A stretch of 27,670 nt of DNA from Flavobacteriales bacterium (GTDB taxonomy: Bacteria > Bacteroidota > Bacteroidia > Flavobacteriales_D > Crocinitomicaceae). Each line of letters starts with the position of its first letter. Within the stretch, counting starts at the first letter, position 1. The notes beneath the pieces were generated by a model. That model was not told where the DNA came from. It worked only from the letters and a program-made list of their open reading frames with translations, and ran no database searches. The position numbers were made by a program, and so were the translations under genes. The stretch is from the NCBI GenBank assembly GCA_947476515.1, contig CANJQZ010000003.1, forward strand, positions 1 through 27,670. The letters are read 5' to 3'. Shown one piece after another: positions 15,383 through 23,320 of this stretch.

Positions 15383-16777
15383 TTAAAGTGAGCCAATCAT
15401 TTTTGAAGGGTCAACATATAAATCATATTCTTCAGAAGTCACATGACCCAAACCAACAGCTGCTTCTTTCAATGTAGTGCCATTTTTATGGGCATATTTT
15501 GCAATTTCAGCAGCCTTGTAATAACCAATCTTTGTATTGAGGGCAGTTACCAACATCAAAGAGTTGTCTAAATGTTTTTTAACCATTGGCAAATTCGCTT
15601 CTATTCCAGCAGCACAATTGTCGGTAAATGAAACACATGCATCGCCGAGAAGTCGAGCAGACTCAAGCACATTGGAAGCGATAACAGGTTTGAAGACATT
15701 CAATTCAAAATGTCCATTGGAACCGCCTATTGCAACCGTCATGTCATTTCCCATCACCTGTGCGCAAACCATCGTTAAGGCTTCAGGCTGTGTAGGATTC
15801 ACCTTACCCGGCATTATAGAAGAACCAGGTTCATTGTCTGGAATTATTAATTCACCAATACCGCATCGAGGTCCGGAAGATAGCATGCGAATATCATTTC
15901 CTATTTTCATCAAGGATACCGCTGATCTTTTTAATGCCCCTGACAATTCTACCATGGCATCATGTGCTGCCAAAGCTTCAAATTTATTTTTTGCCGTTAT
16001 AAAAGGACGACCAGTGAATCCCGCGATTTTTTGCGCTACTAGAACATCATATCCTTTTGGAGTATTTAAGCCTGTTCCAACTGCCGTTCCACCTAATGCC
16101 AATTCAGAAACGGCAACAAGTGCATTTTTTATAGTACGAATGGAATTGTCTAATTGTGCCACATAAGCGCTAAATGCTTGACCTAAAGTTAATGGAGTCG
16201 CATCCATAAAATGGGTTCTTCCTGTTTTTACGATGTCTTTGAATGCTATCACTTTAGTTTGAAGAGCAGCGCGCAGGTGTTCCATCCCTGGTAAAGTCAC
16301 CTCAGTAACCATAATATAGGCTGCAATATGCATTGCGGTAGGGAAAGTATCATTGGATGACTGTGATTTGTTTACATCGTCATTTGGATTCAAAACCTTT
16401 TCGTCATCCATCAAACTACCTCCATTTATTACATGAGCTCGATTTGCAATCACTTCATTACAATTCATATTGGATTGTGTTCCAGATCCCGTTTGCCAAA
16501 TCACTAATGGGAATTCACCATCGTGCATACCTTTTAAAATCTCATCGCAAACGCTTGAGATCAAATCTCTTTTTTCTATCGGAAGAACACCAAGATCATG
16601 ATTGGCATGGGCTGCAGCCTTTTTTAAATAAGCAAAAGCATGTATGATTTCAATAGGCATTGATGCTGCTGGACCGATCTTGAAATTATTCCTTGAACGC
16701 TCCGTTTGAGCTCCCCAATAACGAGTTGCAGGCACCTTTACCTCCCCCATTGTGTCTTTTTCTATTCTAAATTGCAT
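15383..16777 (-). CDS. fumC: Fumarate hydratase, class II
   Basis: FumC hydrates fumarate to L-malate in the TCA cycle as an iron-independent homotetramer. The 464-residue length is exactly typical. The superfamily signature GSSIMPGKVNPTQPE lies at about 316-330. Other active-site regions are visible: SGTQSNMNCNEVIANRA (about 95-111), VNKSQSSNDTFPTAMHIAA, and GRTHFMDATPLTLGQAFSAY with the catalytic His region. The N-terminus FRIEKDTMGEVKVPATRYWGAQT matches fumarases rather than aspartase or argininosuccinate lyase. ATG at 16777 is the standard start. A TATTTTTG -7 box lies 51 nt upstream. The 143-residue membrane protein gene follows 14 nt downstream. A long antisense open frame across this gene is a shadow. 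Confidence 0.98.
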   Translation of the reverse strand: MQFRIEKDTMGEVKVPATRYWGAQTERSRNNFKIGPAASMPIEIIHAFAYLKKAAAHANHDLGVLPIEKRDLISSVCDEILKGMHDGEFPLVIWQTGSGTQSNMNCNEVIANRAHVINGGSLMDDEKVLNPNDDVNKSQSSNDTFPTAMHIAAYIMVTEVTLPGMEHLRAALQTKVIAFKDIVKTGRTHFMDATPLTLGQAFSAYVAQLDNSIRTIKNALVAVSELALGGTAVGTGLNTPKGYDVLVAQKIAGFTGRPFITAKNKFEALAAHDAMVELSGALKRSAVSLMKIGNDIRMLSSGPRCGIGELIIPDNEPGSSIMPGKVNPTQPEALTMVCAQVMGNDMTVAIGGSNGHFELNVFKPVIASNVLESARLLGDACVSFTDNCAAGIEANLPMVKKHLDNSLMLVTALNTKIGYYKAAEIAKYAHKNGTTLKEAAVGLGHVTSEEYDLYVDPSKMIGSL

Positions 16778-16828
16778 TTTTTTATGATTATTTGATTTTT
16801 AATATTTAATTTTACCGCGTAACGATTA

Positions 16829-16836
16829 CAAAAATA
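16829..16836 (-). promoter_or_regulatory. Candidate -7 box of fumC
   Basis: TATTTTTG on the minus strand, 51 nt before the fumC ATG. It also lies just upstream of the divergent small gene at 16844. No -33 TTG is seen at the usual distance. Confidence 0.35.
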
Positions 16837-16843
16837 ATAGAAG

Positions 16844-16996
16844 ATGAGTAGTTTTGGTATAGTATTGTTTTTTTTAATTTTTGGAATGGCATTTTGGATG
16901 CTGTTTTTTCTTTTAGGATTTGTATTACCTTATTGGATAACATTAGGATTATTTGAAAGACTTAAGCCAAAGCGTGTATTCGAAGACAATGAATAA
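16844..16996 (+). CDS. 50-residue membrane protein, unknown
   Basis: ATG at 16844 opens a 50-codon frame ending TAA at 16994-16996. The product is one or two tightly spaced helices (about 4-36, from FGIVLFFLIFGMAFWMLFF through LGFVLPYWITLGLF) followed by a charged tail, ERLKPKRVFEDNE. The composition, the basic-then-acidic cytoplasmic-looking tail and the rho-independent terminator 17 nt after the stop all argue that it is a real gene rather than noise. It is divergent from fumC with 66 bp between starts. I do not recognise the family and can assign no function. Confidence 0.6.
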   Translation: MSSFGIVLFFLIFGMAFWMLFFLLGFVLPYWITLGLFERLKPKRVFEDNE

Positions 16997-17013
16997 AAAA
17001 TTATAAATATTTT

Positions 17014-17040
17014 AAAAAGCACCATGGGTGCTTTTTTTTT
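17014..17040 (+). terminator. Terminator after the 50-residue membrane protein
   Basis: AAAAAGCACC, ATG loop, GGTGC followed by a run of ten T. The strong stem and T-run directly follow the stop at 16996. Confidence 0.8.
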
Positions 17041-17295
17041 GACCTTAATTTTTCAGAAATCTAAAACAATTCCGGCTCTTTTAGTTTTATTTTCAGTTTA
17101 TTATCCCTCTGCTAAAATGAAATATCATTTCCTATAAAGATAAAAAAGGACCTTATTTTTGGCATTATTTATGTAAAGAGAATGTTAAGTTTTTATTTTT
17201 TAAATCGTGTAAGCAGACAAAAATTTTAAATCTTAAAAAAAAGTGCTAAGTTTGTCACAAATCGTAAAATTAAAGGATAAAAAAAACTTAGAATT
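17041..17295 (+). promoter_or_regulatory. Upstream region of the exbB-exbD-exbD-tonB operon
   Basis: This AT-rich gene-free stretch holds two TAnnTTTG boxes on the plus strand: TATTTTTG at 17154-17161 and TAAGTTTG at 17247-17254. The proximal one would give a leader of about 35 nt before the exbB ATG; the distal one about 125 nt. Neither has an obvious TTG at the -33 spacing. I see no coding frame or riboswitch-like structure here. Confidence 0.4.
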
Positions 17296-18123
17296 ATGAC
17301 TAAAACACAAAAAACAACAGCGCTTAAGAAACAAAAAACATCAGGTGGTTTTTCGTCTTTGATGGCAATTTTAACCATTGTGATTTCACTTATCGCAGGT
17401 GTATTAATTTTCAAATACATTTTTGGAGATCCAGGAAACTTTGTAGATAACGATCCAACTGCAGAACCCATTGATGGTAATTTAATGGGTACCATTTATA
17501 AAGGTGGATTTATCGTACCTATATTAGTTGCTATCAACTTAATCATTATTATCTTTTCAATTGAAAGATTTGTTACGCTTTCTATGGCGAAAGGTCGTGG
17601 TAGAATCGATTCTTTTGTTGGTAAAATAAAAGATCTTTTAGCTGCTAAACAAATTGATACTGCCATTGCTGAATGTGATAAACAAAGAGGCTCCCTTGCA
17701 AATGTTGTTCGTGCTGGTTTAGAAAAATACAGTCATGTACAAGGTGATGCAGGAATGAATAAAGAACAAAAGGTGGAGAGTTTGAAAAAAGAATTAGAAG
17801 AAGCAACTTCATTAGAATTGCCTATGCTTTCTAAAAACTTAGTGATTCTTTCTACTTGTGCTTCCATCGCAACCTTAATTGGTTTGATTGGGACGGTAAT
17901 GGGAATGATTCGTTCGTTTGCTGCCATGTCTCAAGGAGCTCCTGATACAGCGCAATTAGCAACTGGTATCTCCGAAGCCTTAATCAATACTTTCTTTGGT
18001 ATTGCAGGTTCAACAATTGCAATTATTATGTATAACTTCTTTTCAACTAAAATTGATTCTATGACTTATAGTATTGATGAAGCAAGTTTTACCATTGTTC
18101 AAGATTTTTCTTCTTCGAACTAA
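17296..18123 (+). CDS. exbB: MotA/TolQ/ExbB proton channel protein
   Basis: ExbB forms the pentameric inner-membrane scaffold that, with ExbD, uses the proton gradient to energise TonB. The 275-residue protein has a Lys/Thr-rich N-terminus (MTKTQKTTALKKQK), a first helix (about 22-42) typical of the longer Bacteroidota ExbB, a second helix (FIVPILVAINLIIIIFSIERF, about 72-92), a cytoplasmic domain, then the channel helices from about 177 (LVILSTCASIATLIGLIGTVMG) and 218 (ALINTFFGIAGSTIAIIMYNFF). The GLIGTVMGMI and ALINTFFGIAGS motifs are diagnostic of the MotA/TolQ/ExbB channel domain. It heads a block with two ExbD genes and tonB, which favours ExbB over TolQ. Confidence 0.95.
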   Translation: MTKTQKTTALKKQKTSGGFSSLMAILTIVISLIAGVLIFKYIFGDPGNFVDNDPTAEPIDGNLMGTIYKGGFIVPILVAINLIIIIFSIERFVTLSMAKGRGRIDSFVGKIKDLLAAKQIDTAIAECDKQRGSLANVVRAGLEKYSHVQGDAGMNKEQKVESLKKELEEATSLELPMLSKNLVILSTCASIATLIGLIGTVMGMIRSFAAMSQGAPDTAQLATGISEALINTFFGIAGSTIAIIMYNFFSTKIDSMTYSIDEASFTIVQDFSSSN

Positions 18124-18157
18124 GATACTTTACTAATTGAATATTAAATAAAAGTAG

Positions 18158-18823
18158 ATGCCAAAGATTAAAATACCTAAAGGAAGTCCAAGTATAGACA
18201 TGACGCCAATGGTGGACTTGGCTTTCTTACTCGTTACTTTTTTTATGCTTGCTGCATCCTTCAGATCATCAGAACCAGTTGATGTAGATGTTCCATCGAG
18301 TATTAGTGATGTGATCATTCCCGAAAATGTTGTTCTCGTAACAGTAGATAAAGACGGAAGAGTATTCTTTAATATGTCGGACCCTGAAGCTAGAAGAGAG
18401 CTTTTAACTGCAATGTCAGCTAAATACAAAGTTGGTTTCACTCAAGGACAGATGGATGAATTTACATACATGTCAAGCTTTGGCTGTAAGATGAATGAAA
18501 TGCCTGCTTATATTGATATGGAGTCTGATGCAAGAAAAGCATTCAAAACCGAAGCAATACCTTATACAGATTCAACTGCTAACCAGCTTAAAGATTGGAT
18601 CTATTATGGGAATATTGCAGCATTGAATACCGGAAAAACTTCCTTTATGGAGGCAAAAATGAATGGATTAAACCCCGATCCAATTGACTATAAACCTAAG
18701 TTTATTTTAAGAGTTGATAGTAAAACACTATATTTTAAAGCGCAAAAAGTAATTGATGTTTTCCGAGACTTAAACATAAATAACTTGAATTTCATTACTT
18801 CAATGGAGTTGGCTCCGTTGTAA
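18158..18823 (+). CDS. exbD: ExbD/TolR family biopolymer transporter (first copy)
   Basis: ExbD is a single-pass inner-membrane protein whose transmembrane aspartate carries protons through the ExbB channel. This 221-residue copy begins with a short basic N-terminus, then DMTPMVDLAFLLVTFFML (from residue 14) with the key Asp20 in the helix. The periplasmic part contains VLVTVDKDGRVFF and, near the C-terminus, FILRVDSKTLYFKAQKVIDV typical of ExbD. Between them is an insertion (about 75-180) absent from short ExbD proteins of ~140 residues, including FGCKMNEMPAYIDME; Bacteroidota commonly have such long forms. It lies 34 nt after exbB and 11 nt before a second exbD. Confidence 0.93.
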   Translation: MPKIKIPKGSPSIDMTPMVDLAFLLVTFFMLAASFRSSEPVDVDVPSSISDVIIPENVVLVTVDKDGRVFFNMSDPEARRELLTAMSAKYKVGFTQGQMDEFTYMSSFGCKMNEMPAYIDMESDARKAFKTEAIPYTDSTANQLKDWIYYGNIAALNTGKTSFMEAKMNGLNPDPIDYKPKFILRVDSKTLYFKAQKVIDVFRDLNINNLNFITSMELAPL

Positions 18824-18834
18824 AATAAATACAT

Positions 18835-19473
18835 ATGGCAGAAATTGCAGAAGGCGGTGGCGGTGGCCATGGCAAAGGTAAAAAGAGAGCAAAAAAGAGT
18901 TCTACTAGAGTCGATATGACGCCAATGGTAGATTTAGCTTTCCTTCTTTTAACATTTTTCGTTCTTACCTCTACTTTCAGTAAACCGAAGGTGATGAGTT
19001 TAGTTTATCCTGCTAAAATAGATCCGAAAAACCCACCTAAAGATCAACCTAAAATTAATAATGCCATTACCTTCATATTGTCTGAAGATAAAATCTACTA
19101 TTACACTGGTCAGTTTTATCCAGCAGCGAAACCAGGGCCTAAAGGTCCAACTGTTTTTGAAGAAACAGACTTTGGCACGAAAGGTGTAAGGAAACTTTTA
19201 GCTGACGGAAATGAATATGTTTTAAGTCAGAAAAAAATAAACGGCAAGAAATTAGAAAATAAACAAATTCAGGATACGACCTATTTGCGTTTATTATCTG
19301 ATTCCAAGAAAAATAAAGAGGCATTGAAAGTATTAATTAAAACCGACGACAAAGCAACTTGCAAAAATTTCATCGATTTAGTGGATGAATTAAAAATTGC
19401 AGAAATCGGTGTCATTGCCCCTGTAGATTTGATGCCAGCAGAACTTGTATTATTGAAAACTAAAATCAAGTAA
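18835..19473 (+). CDS. exbD: ExbD/TolR family biopolymer transporter (second copy)
   Basis: The 212-residue second ExbD starts with a Gly-rich, basic N-terminus (AEGGGGGHGKGKKRAKK), longer than in the first copy, then RVDMTPMVDLAFLLLTFFVL with the conserved Asp33. The periplasmic domain has AITFILSEDKIYYYTGQF and, at the end, KVLIKTDDKATCKNFIDLVD, VIAPVDLMPAEL, as in ExbD. The two copies share the channel helix almost exactly but little elsewhere, so they are old paralogues with probably distinct places in the ExbB-ExbD complex. tonB begins one nucleotide after its stop. Four-gene ExbB-ExbD-ExbD-TonB blocks are usual in Bacteroidota. Confidence 0.93.
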   Translation: MAEIAEGGGGGHGKGKKRAKKSSTRVDMTPMVDLAFLLLTFFVLTSTFSKPKVMSLVYPAKIDPKNPPKDQPKINNAITFILSEDKIYYYTGQFYPAAKPGPKGPTVFEETDFGTKGVRKLLADGNEYVLSQKKINGKKLENKQIQDTTYLRLLSDSKKNKEALKVLIKTDDKATCKNFIDLVDELKIAEIGVIAPVDLMPAELVLLKTKIK

Positions 19474-19474
19474 C

Positions 19475-20332
19475 ATGACAGCAATTATCAGTATTATCGT
19501 CCTTGTATTATTCGTTACTTTATACGACCATTTTTCCGCTAGAACTTGGCAACAAGTAACCTCATCTAACAGAAATGAGCTTGTATTTGCACATCGCAAC
19601 AGAGCATATGGTGCTTATGCGATACGATCCAATTATGAGAAACGAATGGTATACATTATGGGAGGTTTATTCCTGTTAATTGGATTAATTTATACCTCTT
19701 GGGTAATCTATAAAAACTTACCTGAGCCAAAAATCATTGCTAAACCTGTAGATCAAACTCAAATATCGATGGTTACGCCTCCTGAAGAGAAAGTTGTTCC
19801 GCCTCCACCAGAAGAGACTCCTCCTCCAATGGAAGAAACGGTAGCATTTATGCCGCCTATCGTAACGGATACTCCTACTGATGATGTCATTCCATTACAA
19901 GATGATCTTGACAAAACAAAGGCAAGTGATAAAACACAAGAAGGGGATCCAGATAATTTTGACCCTCCCGTTGAAACTGGAGACACACCTCCAACAGAAA
20001 CAAAAGCACCTGAACCGGAAACTTTTGTTGATGAAGAAGCAGAGTTTGATGGCGGTTATCCAAAAATGATGGAGTTCATTAAAAAGAACTTAGATTATCC
20101 AGAAACTGCTATTGCAAATAACATTCAAGGGAAATGCTTCTTAAGATTTGTTGTAAGTGTTGAAGGAGTGATTTCACAAGTGCAAGTTCAAAAAGGTGTT
20201 CCAGATTGTGAAGAGTGTGATAGAGCGGCAATCAAAGCTATTAAGGCTATGCCTCGTTGGAAACCTGCAAAATTAAATGGTAGAAGTGTAGCTTCTTACT
20301 GTCTAATACCAATAAACTTCCAATTACAATAA
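19475..20332 (+). CDS. tonB: TonB energy transducer
   Basis: TonB spans the periplasm and couples ExbBD to TonB-dependent outer membrane receptors. The 285-residue protein has two membrane segments, as in many Bacteroidota TonB proteins: residues 3-18 (AIISIIVLVLFVTLYD) and about 60-78 (VYIMGGLFLLIGLIYTSWV), with RNELVFAHRNRAYGAYAIR between them. A Pro/Glu-rich linker follows (VVPPPPEETPPPMEE and on). The C-terminal domain (about 190-285) has FDGGYPKMMEFIKKNLDYPE, GKCFLRFVVSVEGVI and AIKAMPRWKPAKLNGRSV, the standard TonB_C pattern. A cysteine pair lies at CEEC near the end. It is separated from the second exbD by one nucleotide and followed by a terminator. Confidence 0.96.
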   Translation: MTAIISIIVLVLFVTLYDHFSARTWQQVTSSNRNELVFAHRNRAYGAYAIRSNYEKRMVYIMGGLFLLIGLIYTSWVIYKNLPEPKIIAKPVDQTQISMVTPPEEKVVPPPPEETPPPMEETVAFMPPIVTDTPTDDVIPLQDDLDKTKASDKTQEGDPDNFDPPVETGDTPPTETKAPEPETFVDEEAEFDGGYPKMMEFIKKNLDYPETAIANNIQGKCFLRFVVSVEGVISQVQVQKGVPDCEECDRAAIKAIKAMPRWKPAKLNGRSVASYCLIPINFQLQ

Positions 20333-20349
20333 CTTTAAATAATTAGTTT

Positions 20350-20380
20350 AAACCCTGAGTGAATTCATTCGGGGTTTTTT
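20350..20380 (+). terminator. Terminator after tonB
   Basis: AAACCC ... GGGGTTTTTT stem, extended inward by the GAATTC-centred palindrome, followed by T6. It lies 17 nt after the tonB stop. Confidence 0.8.
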
Positions 20381-20393
20381 ATTTCTTTATATT

Positions 20394-20603
20394 ATGCATA
20401 AAGTAAGTGCTCTCCTTTCTGTTTTCTCGATTCTAATGAGCTTTGTAATGGCTTATTTTTTAATAAGCACTTCGCTTATGGAAGAAAATTTATATGGGAC
20501 GAAAAGAATTATTCTTATTACGATTCTAATCGCCTATGCTATTTTTAGATCCTACAGACTTTACAAGTCCCTTAAAAAACAAGGAGATGAAAATGAAGAT
20601 TAA
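20394..20603 (+). CDS. 69-residue two-helix membrane protein
   Basis: A 69-residue product with two hydrophobic helices (about 5-28, ALLSVFSILMSFVMAYFLIS, and 37-54, IILITILIAYAIFRSYRL), a basic stretch (YKSLKKQ) and an acidic end (GDENED). No family is recognised. It overlaps the following PstS-like lipoprotein gene by 11 nt and supplies its Shine-Dalgarno-like GGAG, so the two are translationally linked. It begins shortly after the tonB terminator, so it either reads through from tonB or has its own promoter; I see no clear TAnnTTTG box. Comparable small ORFs between tonB and a pstS-like gene are common in Bacteroidota, as I recall. Confidence 0.75.
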   Translation: MHKVSALLSVFSILMSFVMAYFLISTSLMEENLYGTKRIILITILIAYAIFRSYRLYKSLKKQGDENED

Positions 20604-21516
20604 TTATTTCACCTTATTATTACCCTTGATATTAGTAATATTAAGTGCCTGCAATGACGAAGAGAATCCATTTGCCTACAGTAAAGACACCCACAGTAGA
20701 GGCGCTACAAAAATTTATATCGAAGAATCCTTCAAACCACTTTTTGACACCAGTATTTATACCTTCGAAAGTCAATTTCCAAGGGGTGAAATTAAACCTG
20801 TATATAAATCTGAAGGAGATATAATTCAAGCCTTCTATGACAATAAAATAAAAACCATTTGTATTTCAAGAGATTTTACTTCTTTAGAAAAAAAGGAACT
20901 GAAAAAAGCACAAGTAGAAGTTCGCAGCGATAAAATTGCTGAAGATGCTTTGGCTTTAATTGTCCATCCTTCTAATCCAGATTCTATCTTAATATTAAGT
21001 GAATTAAAAGATATTTTACTTGGGAAAACAACACAATGGCCTGCTTTAAAAACACCTATAAATATTGTTTTTGATAACGAAAACTCAGCTAATTATTTTT
21101 ACCTCAAAAGACTTTTCGATTTAAAAAAGGTGCCTGTAAATATGTTTGCAGTAAAATCTAATGCTGAAGTTATCTCTTATGTAAAAGAAAATAAAAATGC
21201 TTTGGGAATTATTGGATTAAATTGGATCTCTGATGCAGATGATTTTGATGCCCTTAATTTTGTAAATGGAATCACAGTTATGTCTATTGCAAAAGATGAA
21301 ACTACTTCTTATTATAAACCATTCGCTTCTTATATCTACACCAAAGAATATCCTTTAACAAGAGAAATCTGGATGATTAATAAAGCCAAGAAAGCCGGGC
21401 TTGCCGCTGGCTTCATTTTATTTATGAAAGGGGAAAAAGGACAATTAATTATTCAAAAATCAGCTTTGGTTCCAGCCAATTCACCTATTAGATTAATCTC
21501 ACTCGAAACAGAATAA
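20593..21516 (+). CDS. PstS-like substrate-binding lipoprotein
   Basis: The 307-residue protein carries a lipoprotein signal (LLPLILVILSAC, Cys20) and the periplasmic-binding-protein fold of the PstS (phosphate-binding) family: GATKIYIEESFKPLFDT, a KSEGDIIQAFYDNKI stretch where PstS has its GS region, ALALIVHPSNPDSILILSEL, DILLGKTTQWPAL, ALGIIGLNWISD and, at the end, GFILFMKGEKGQLIIQKSAL. No ABC permease or ATPase genes are next to it, so it probably does not serve a normal Pst importer. Position between the TonB genes and a TPR protein suggests an envelope or TonB-linked role; that is inference. Starts at 20587 and 20593 are both possible; I chose 20593 because AAGGAG then sits 6 nt upstream. 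Confidence 0.85.
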   Translation: MKINYFTLLLPLILVILSACNDEENPFAYSKDTHSRGATKIYIEESFKPLFDTSIYTFESQFPRGEIKPVYKSEGDIIQAFYDNKIKTICISRDFTSLEKKELKKAQVEVRSDKIAEDALALIVHPSNPDSILILSELKDILLGKTTQWPALKTPINIVFDNENSANYFYLKRLFDLKKVPVNMFAVKSNAEVISYVKENKNALGIIGLNWISDADDFDALNFVNGITVMSIAKDETTSYYKPFASYIYTKEYPLTREIWMINKAKKAGLAAGFILFMKGEKGQLIIQKSALVPANSPIRLISLETE

Positions 21517-21624
21517 ATGGGTGATTTAGCGCTTTATTTTAAAAGAAATTTTGCAATTCGCCTTGAGAATTCTATTTTTGGCGTGAGAATTGATTTAGTC
21601 AATTTAACCAATAAGAAAAACTAG
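21517..21624 (+). CDS. Possible 35-codon ORF between pstS-like and TPR genes
   Basis: ATG at 21517 follows the preceding stop with no gap, and the TAG at 21622-21624 ends 2 nt before the next ATG. The 35-residue product (MGDLALYFKRNFAIRLENS then a further 16) has no signal or helix I can name. A promoter for the TPR gene lies inside it, so this may be chance. Confidence 0.22.
   Translation: MGDLALYFKRNFAIRLENSIFGVRIDLVNLTNKKN
21551..21580 (+). promoter_or_regulatory. Promoter of the TPR gene
   Basis: TTG (21551-21553), a 19-bp spacer and TATTTTTG followed by G (21573-21580) fit the Bacteroidota consensus very well. Predicted start near 21586, giving a leader of about 40 nt before ATG 21627. 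The TPR gene can therefore be transcribed separately from the PstS-like gene. Confidence 0.65.
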
Positions 21625-21626
21625 AC

Positions 21627-23228
21627 ATGAACACTACTAAACTCGTTGTAATTGCAATTTTATTCAATACAACTTTATTCGGACAAACATTAAAAGACGC
21701 CATCAATAAAACTGAAAATGAGCGTTTTGCTCAAGCGACGATTGAATTTAATAAATTAATTGCAACGCTTCCTAATAATGGATCTTACCATTTCTATGCA
21801 GGTGAAAACTATTTTGCGAAAGGGGAACAAGATTCAGCGGTTGCAGAGTGGAATAAAGCATATACAGTTGAGCCAACTGCTCCTATTTCAATAGTGAGTG
21901 CAGGTAAAGCTGCATGGGTAAGCGGCGATGAAGCAAAAGCTAAAATTCTTTTTGCGCAAGCTTTAAAGGTTTCTAAAAATAAAAATGCGGAGATTATGCG
22001 TTGTATCGCAACAACTTATATAACTTCTGAGAAAAAAGATCTTGACGAAGCCATTCGAATTTTGACCATCGCTACAAAAATAGACGCGAAAAATGAAGAT
22101 GGGCATTTGTTAATGGGAGATGCTTTGAATCTAAAAACTCCTGGAGATGGTTCGCCAGCGATAAAATCATACAACATGGTACTAACAATAAACTCAAAAT
22201 CACCTAGAGGAATTGTTAGAACGGCTAAATTATATCAACGCGCTAAAAATTATGATTTAGCGAATGAAAAATATAAAGAAGCTCAGAGTATTGATTCAAC
22301 TTATGCACCGGCTTATAGAGAAAATGCGGAATTAAATATGATGTTTAATCAATCTAAAAAAGCTATTGAGAACTGGAAAAAGTACTTGTCTTTAAACAAT
22401 ACTTATGAATCAAGATATCGCTATGCAACGGCTTTATTTAATGGTAAACAATATTGTGAAGCAATTCCAGAATTGTTAGACATACAAAAAAACTCTTTCA
22501 ATAATTTCTACATTGAACGAATGTTGACTTATTCTTACTACGAATGTGCTACTATAGCAGATGGGCCAGTTCAAGGATTGAAATCAAGCGCAGCTTTCTT
22601 TGCGATTGTTCCTGCTGAAAAAGTAATTTACCTAGATTATAAATACAAAGGTTTATTACTTTCCAAGAATAGTCAAGACTCCTTAGCGATTATAGAAATT
22701 GAAAAAGCATCTATGTTAAATGCTAATGCTGCTATAGAATTGGCGAGTGATTTGGCTAAATTATGTTTCAAAACAAAACAATATGATAAAGCAATCGCTG
22801 CCTATGAATTAAAGATTACCAAAGACAAACTTACTGTTGCTGAGTATTTTGATTTAGGTAAAGCGTATTATTTTGGACCAAAAAATTATATCGCTGCAGA
22901 CAGTGCTTTTGCTAAAGTAAATAAATTGTCAAGCAAATATGTTGGAGGTTATTTATGGATGGCACGAACTAAACTTATGCAAGATCCAGAAAAGACACAA
23001 TGGTTAGCTTTTGATGCCTATAATACCATTCTTACACTTGTGCCTACTGCAGAAGAAAGAGCAACGGATAAAACAAAGAATACGGTGATTGAGGCATGCA
23101 AGTATCTTGGTGATTATTATGTGAATTCACCTGCAAAGAATGCTGAAAAAGCAAAGGAATGTTGGACAATAGTACATACATTAAGCCCTGACGATAAACA
23201 AGCTAAAGCATTTTTAGGAATTAAATAA
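21627..23228 (+). CDS. Secreted tetratricopeptide-repeat protein
   Basis: The 533-residue protein starts with a signal peptide (MNTTKLVVIAILFNTTLFG, then QTLKDA) and is made of TPR-like helical pairs over nearly its full length. Examples are YHFYAGENYFAKGEQDSAVA (about 55-74), the segment around 80-110, DGHLLMGDALNLK, YKEAQSIDSTYAPAYRENAE, YESRYRYATALFNGKQYCEA and WLAFDAYNTILTLVPTAEE. The last repeat ends KECWTIVHTLSPDDKQAKAF. TPR proteins act as scaffolds. Its place after the TonB block and PstS-like lipoprotein is a recurring arrangement in Bacteroidota, as I recall, and suggests a periplasmic assembly partner; the precise role is unknown. It has a strong promoter of its own and a bidirectional terminator after its stop. 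Confidence 0.88.
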   Translation: MNTTKLVVIAILFNTTLFGQTLKDAINKTENERFAQATIEFNKLIATLPNNGSYHFYAGENYFAKGEQDSAVAEWNKAYTVEPTAPISIVSAGKAAWVSGDEAKAKILFAQALKVSKNKNAEIMRCIATTYITSEKKDLDEAIRILTIATKIDAKNEDGHLLMGDALNLKTPGDGSPAIKSYNMVLTINSKSPRGIVRTAKLYQRAKNYDLANEKYKEAQSIDSTYAPAYRENAELNMMFNQSKKAIENWKKYLSLNNTYESRYRYATALFNGKQYCEAIPELLDIQKNSFNNFYIERMLTYSYYECATIADGPVQGLKSSAAFFAIVPAEKVIYLDYKYKGLLLSKNSQDSLAIIEIEKASMLNANAAIELASDLAKLCFKTKQYDKAIAAYELKITKDKLTVAEYFDLGKAYYFGPKNYIAADSAFAKVNKLSSKYVGGYLWMARTKLMQDPEKTQWLAFDAYNTILTLVPTAEERATDKTKNTVIEACKYLGDYYVNSPAKNAEKAKECWTIVHTLSPDDKQAKAFLGIK

Positions 23229-23242
23229 ATTCTTTATAAAAT

Positions 23243-23270
23243 AAAAAAGCCGCTCACCGCGGCTTTTTTT
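23243..23270 (+). terminator. Bidirectional terminator between TPR and PAP2 genes
   Basis: A6-GCCGC, TCACC loop, GCGGC-T7. The A and T tracts allow it to work for the plus-strand TPR gene and the convergent minus-strand PAP2 gene. Confidence 0.85.
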
Positions 23271-23320
23271 GTGCTCTATATTTTGAAAATCTTTGATACA
23301 ATATTTAAAAACTAAAGTTC

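Noticed and set aside
15537..16166. 209-codon open frame antisense to fumC
   Set aside because: It lies wholly within the strongly supported fumC gene, encodes a low-complexity product without a recognisable domain, and has no promoter box; it reflects fumC codon use.
18199..18960. Near-identical DNA in the two exbD genes (GACATGACGCCAATGGT type)
   Set aside because: The similarity is limited to the channel helix codons and is explained by protein conservation, not a recent duplication or repeat element.
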